A stretch of 13,468 bases of DNA from the NCBI GenBank assembly GCA_964387935.1, contig CAYLZN010000135.1:1-13468 (forward strand). The letters are read 5' to 3'. This stretch comes from CAYLZN01 sp964387935 (GTDB taxonomy: Bacteria; Acidobacteriota; Vicinamibacteria; Vicinamibacterales; JAFNAJ01). The notes under the pieces were generated by a model. The model saw only the letters and a program-made list of their open reading frames with translations. It ran no database searches and was not told where the DNA came from. Below, in pieces: positions 13,301 to 13,468 of this stretch (position 1 is its first letter; each line of letters starts with the position of its first letter). Made by a program: the position numbers and the translations under genes.

Positions 13301-13468
13301 ATGGACGCGGAGAATCTTCTGGGGTCGCTGCTGCGCGGGGTCTTGACCGGACGAGGAGGGCGTAAGAAGACGGGCAAGACCATGCGCTTCATCCTCGGCA
13401 ATCGTCGCCTCGTGGGCGCTGGTGCGCTCGCGCTCGGCGGGCTGGCCTACCAGTTGCTGGAGTCGATG
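13301..13468 (+). CDS. DUF533/YebE-like membrane protein, 3' end cut by window
   Basis: From ATG 13301 the frame is open for 56 codons to the window edge. The N-terminus NLLGSLLRGVLTG, a basic stretch RGGRKKTGK, and then a glycine/alanine-rich hydrophobic segment LVGAGALALGGLAYQLL match the start of DUF533 (YebE-type) proteins, predicted to be inner-membrane associated with a C-terminal TerB-like domain that would lie outside this window. The ribosome site is weak. The gene is divergent from dinB with only 53 bp between starts, so promoters must overlap. The family assignment rests on this short N-terminus only. Confidence 0.6.
   Translation, partial: MDAENLLGSLLRGVLTGRGGRKKTGKTMRFILGNRRLVGAGALALGGLAYQLLESM

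Overview
The window is uniformly GC-rich bacterial DNA with GTG and ATG starts, frequent start/stop overlaps and strong Shine-Dalgarno sites at several genes. The mix of genes (a very large secreted metallopeptidase, a periplasmic cyclophilin, an RRM RNA-binding protein, Pol IV, several VapBC loci and a duplicated heptad-repeat protein) suggests an environmental bacterium, and Acidobacteriota (Vicinamibacteria-like) would be my first guess. That placement is inference from gene style, not from a marker gene. A run of ten Ns shows that this is a scaffolded draft assembly.

Positions 1-3314 form an accessory region. It opens with the end of a small membrane protein, followed by a GC-rich repeat patch. 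Next comes a small heptad-repeat (coiled-coil) gene on the minus strand and a complete VapBC-type toxin-antitoxin pair on the plus strand. A truncated second copy of the coiled-coil gene follows; its last 75 bp are identical to the first copy. A second, unrelated VapBC pair sits on the minus strand, with a 34-bp near-palindrome over its antitoxin start codon. The region ends with the decayed remains of a third VapBC-like locus. It reads as a place where small mobile or selfish modules have landed, duplicated and decayed.

Positions 3295-6696 (minus) encode one 1133-residue secreted protein that joins an M1 aminopeptidase-like domain, an M28 zinc peptidase domain and a C-terminal PDZ domain. 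All expected zinc ligands are present in both peptidase domains. A 91-bp spacer containing a 9-bp inverted repeat separates it from a divergent three-gene operon at 6788-11313: cytoplasmic alpha-amylase (GH13, AmyA type), a secreted protein with two cyclophilin domains, and an ABC exporter. The stop/start overlaps (GTGA, then TAATG) indicate translational coupling, although the three products have no obvious shared pathway. The N run lies inside the ABC gene; joining the flanks through a shared CAA restores one continuous 622-residue protein, so the gap looks like an assembly artefact.

Positions 11315-13247 (minus) hold DNA polymerase IV (dinB) and, downstream, an RRM protein with a Gly/Pro/Arg-rich middle and an acidic tail. 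A 232-bp spacer between them contains a cluster of small hairpins. The window ends in the start of a divergent DUF533/YebE-like gene. I see no tRNA, rRNA, CRISPR array or transposase. The most unusual items are the M1-M28-PDZ fusion, the palindrome at the vapB2 start, the perfectly conserved 75-bp gene end in two copies, and the hairpin cluster upstream of the RRM gene.
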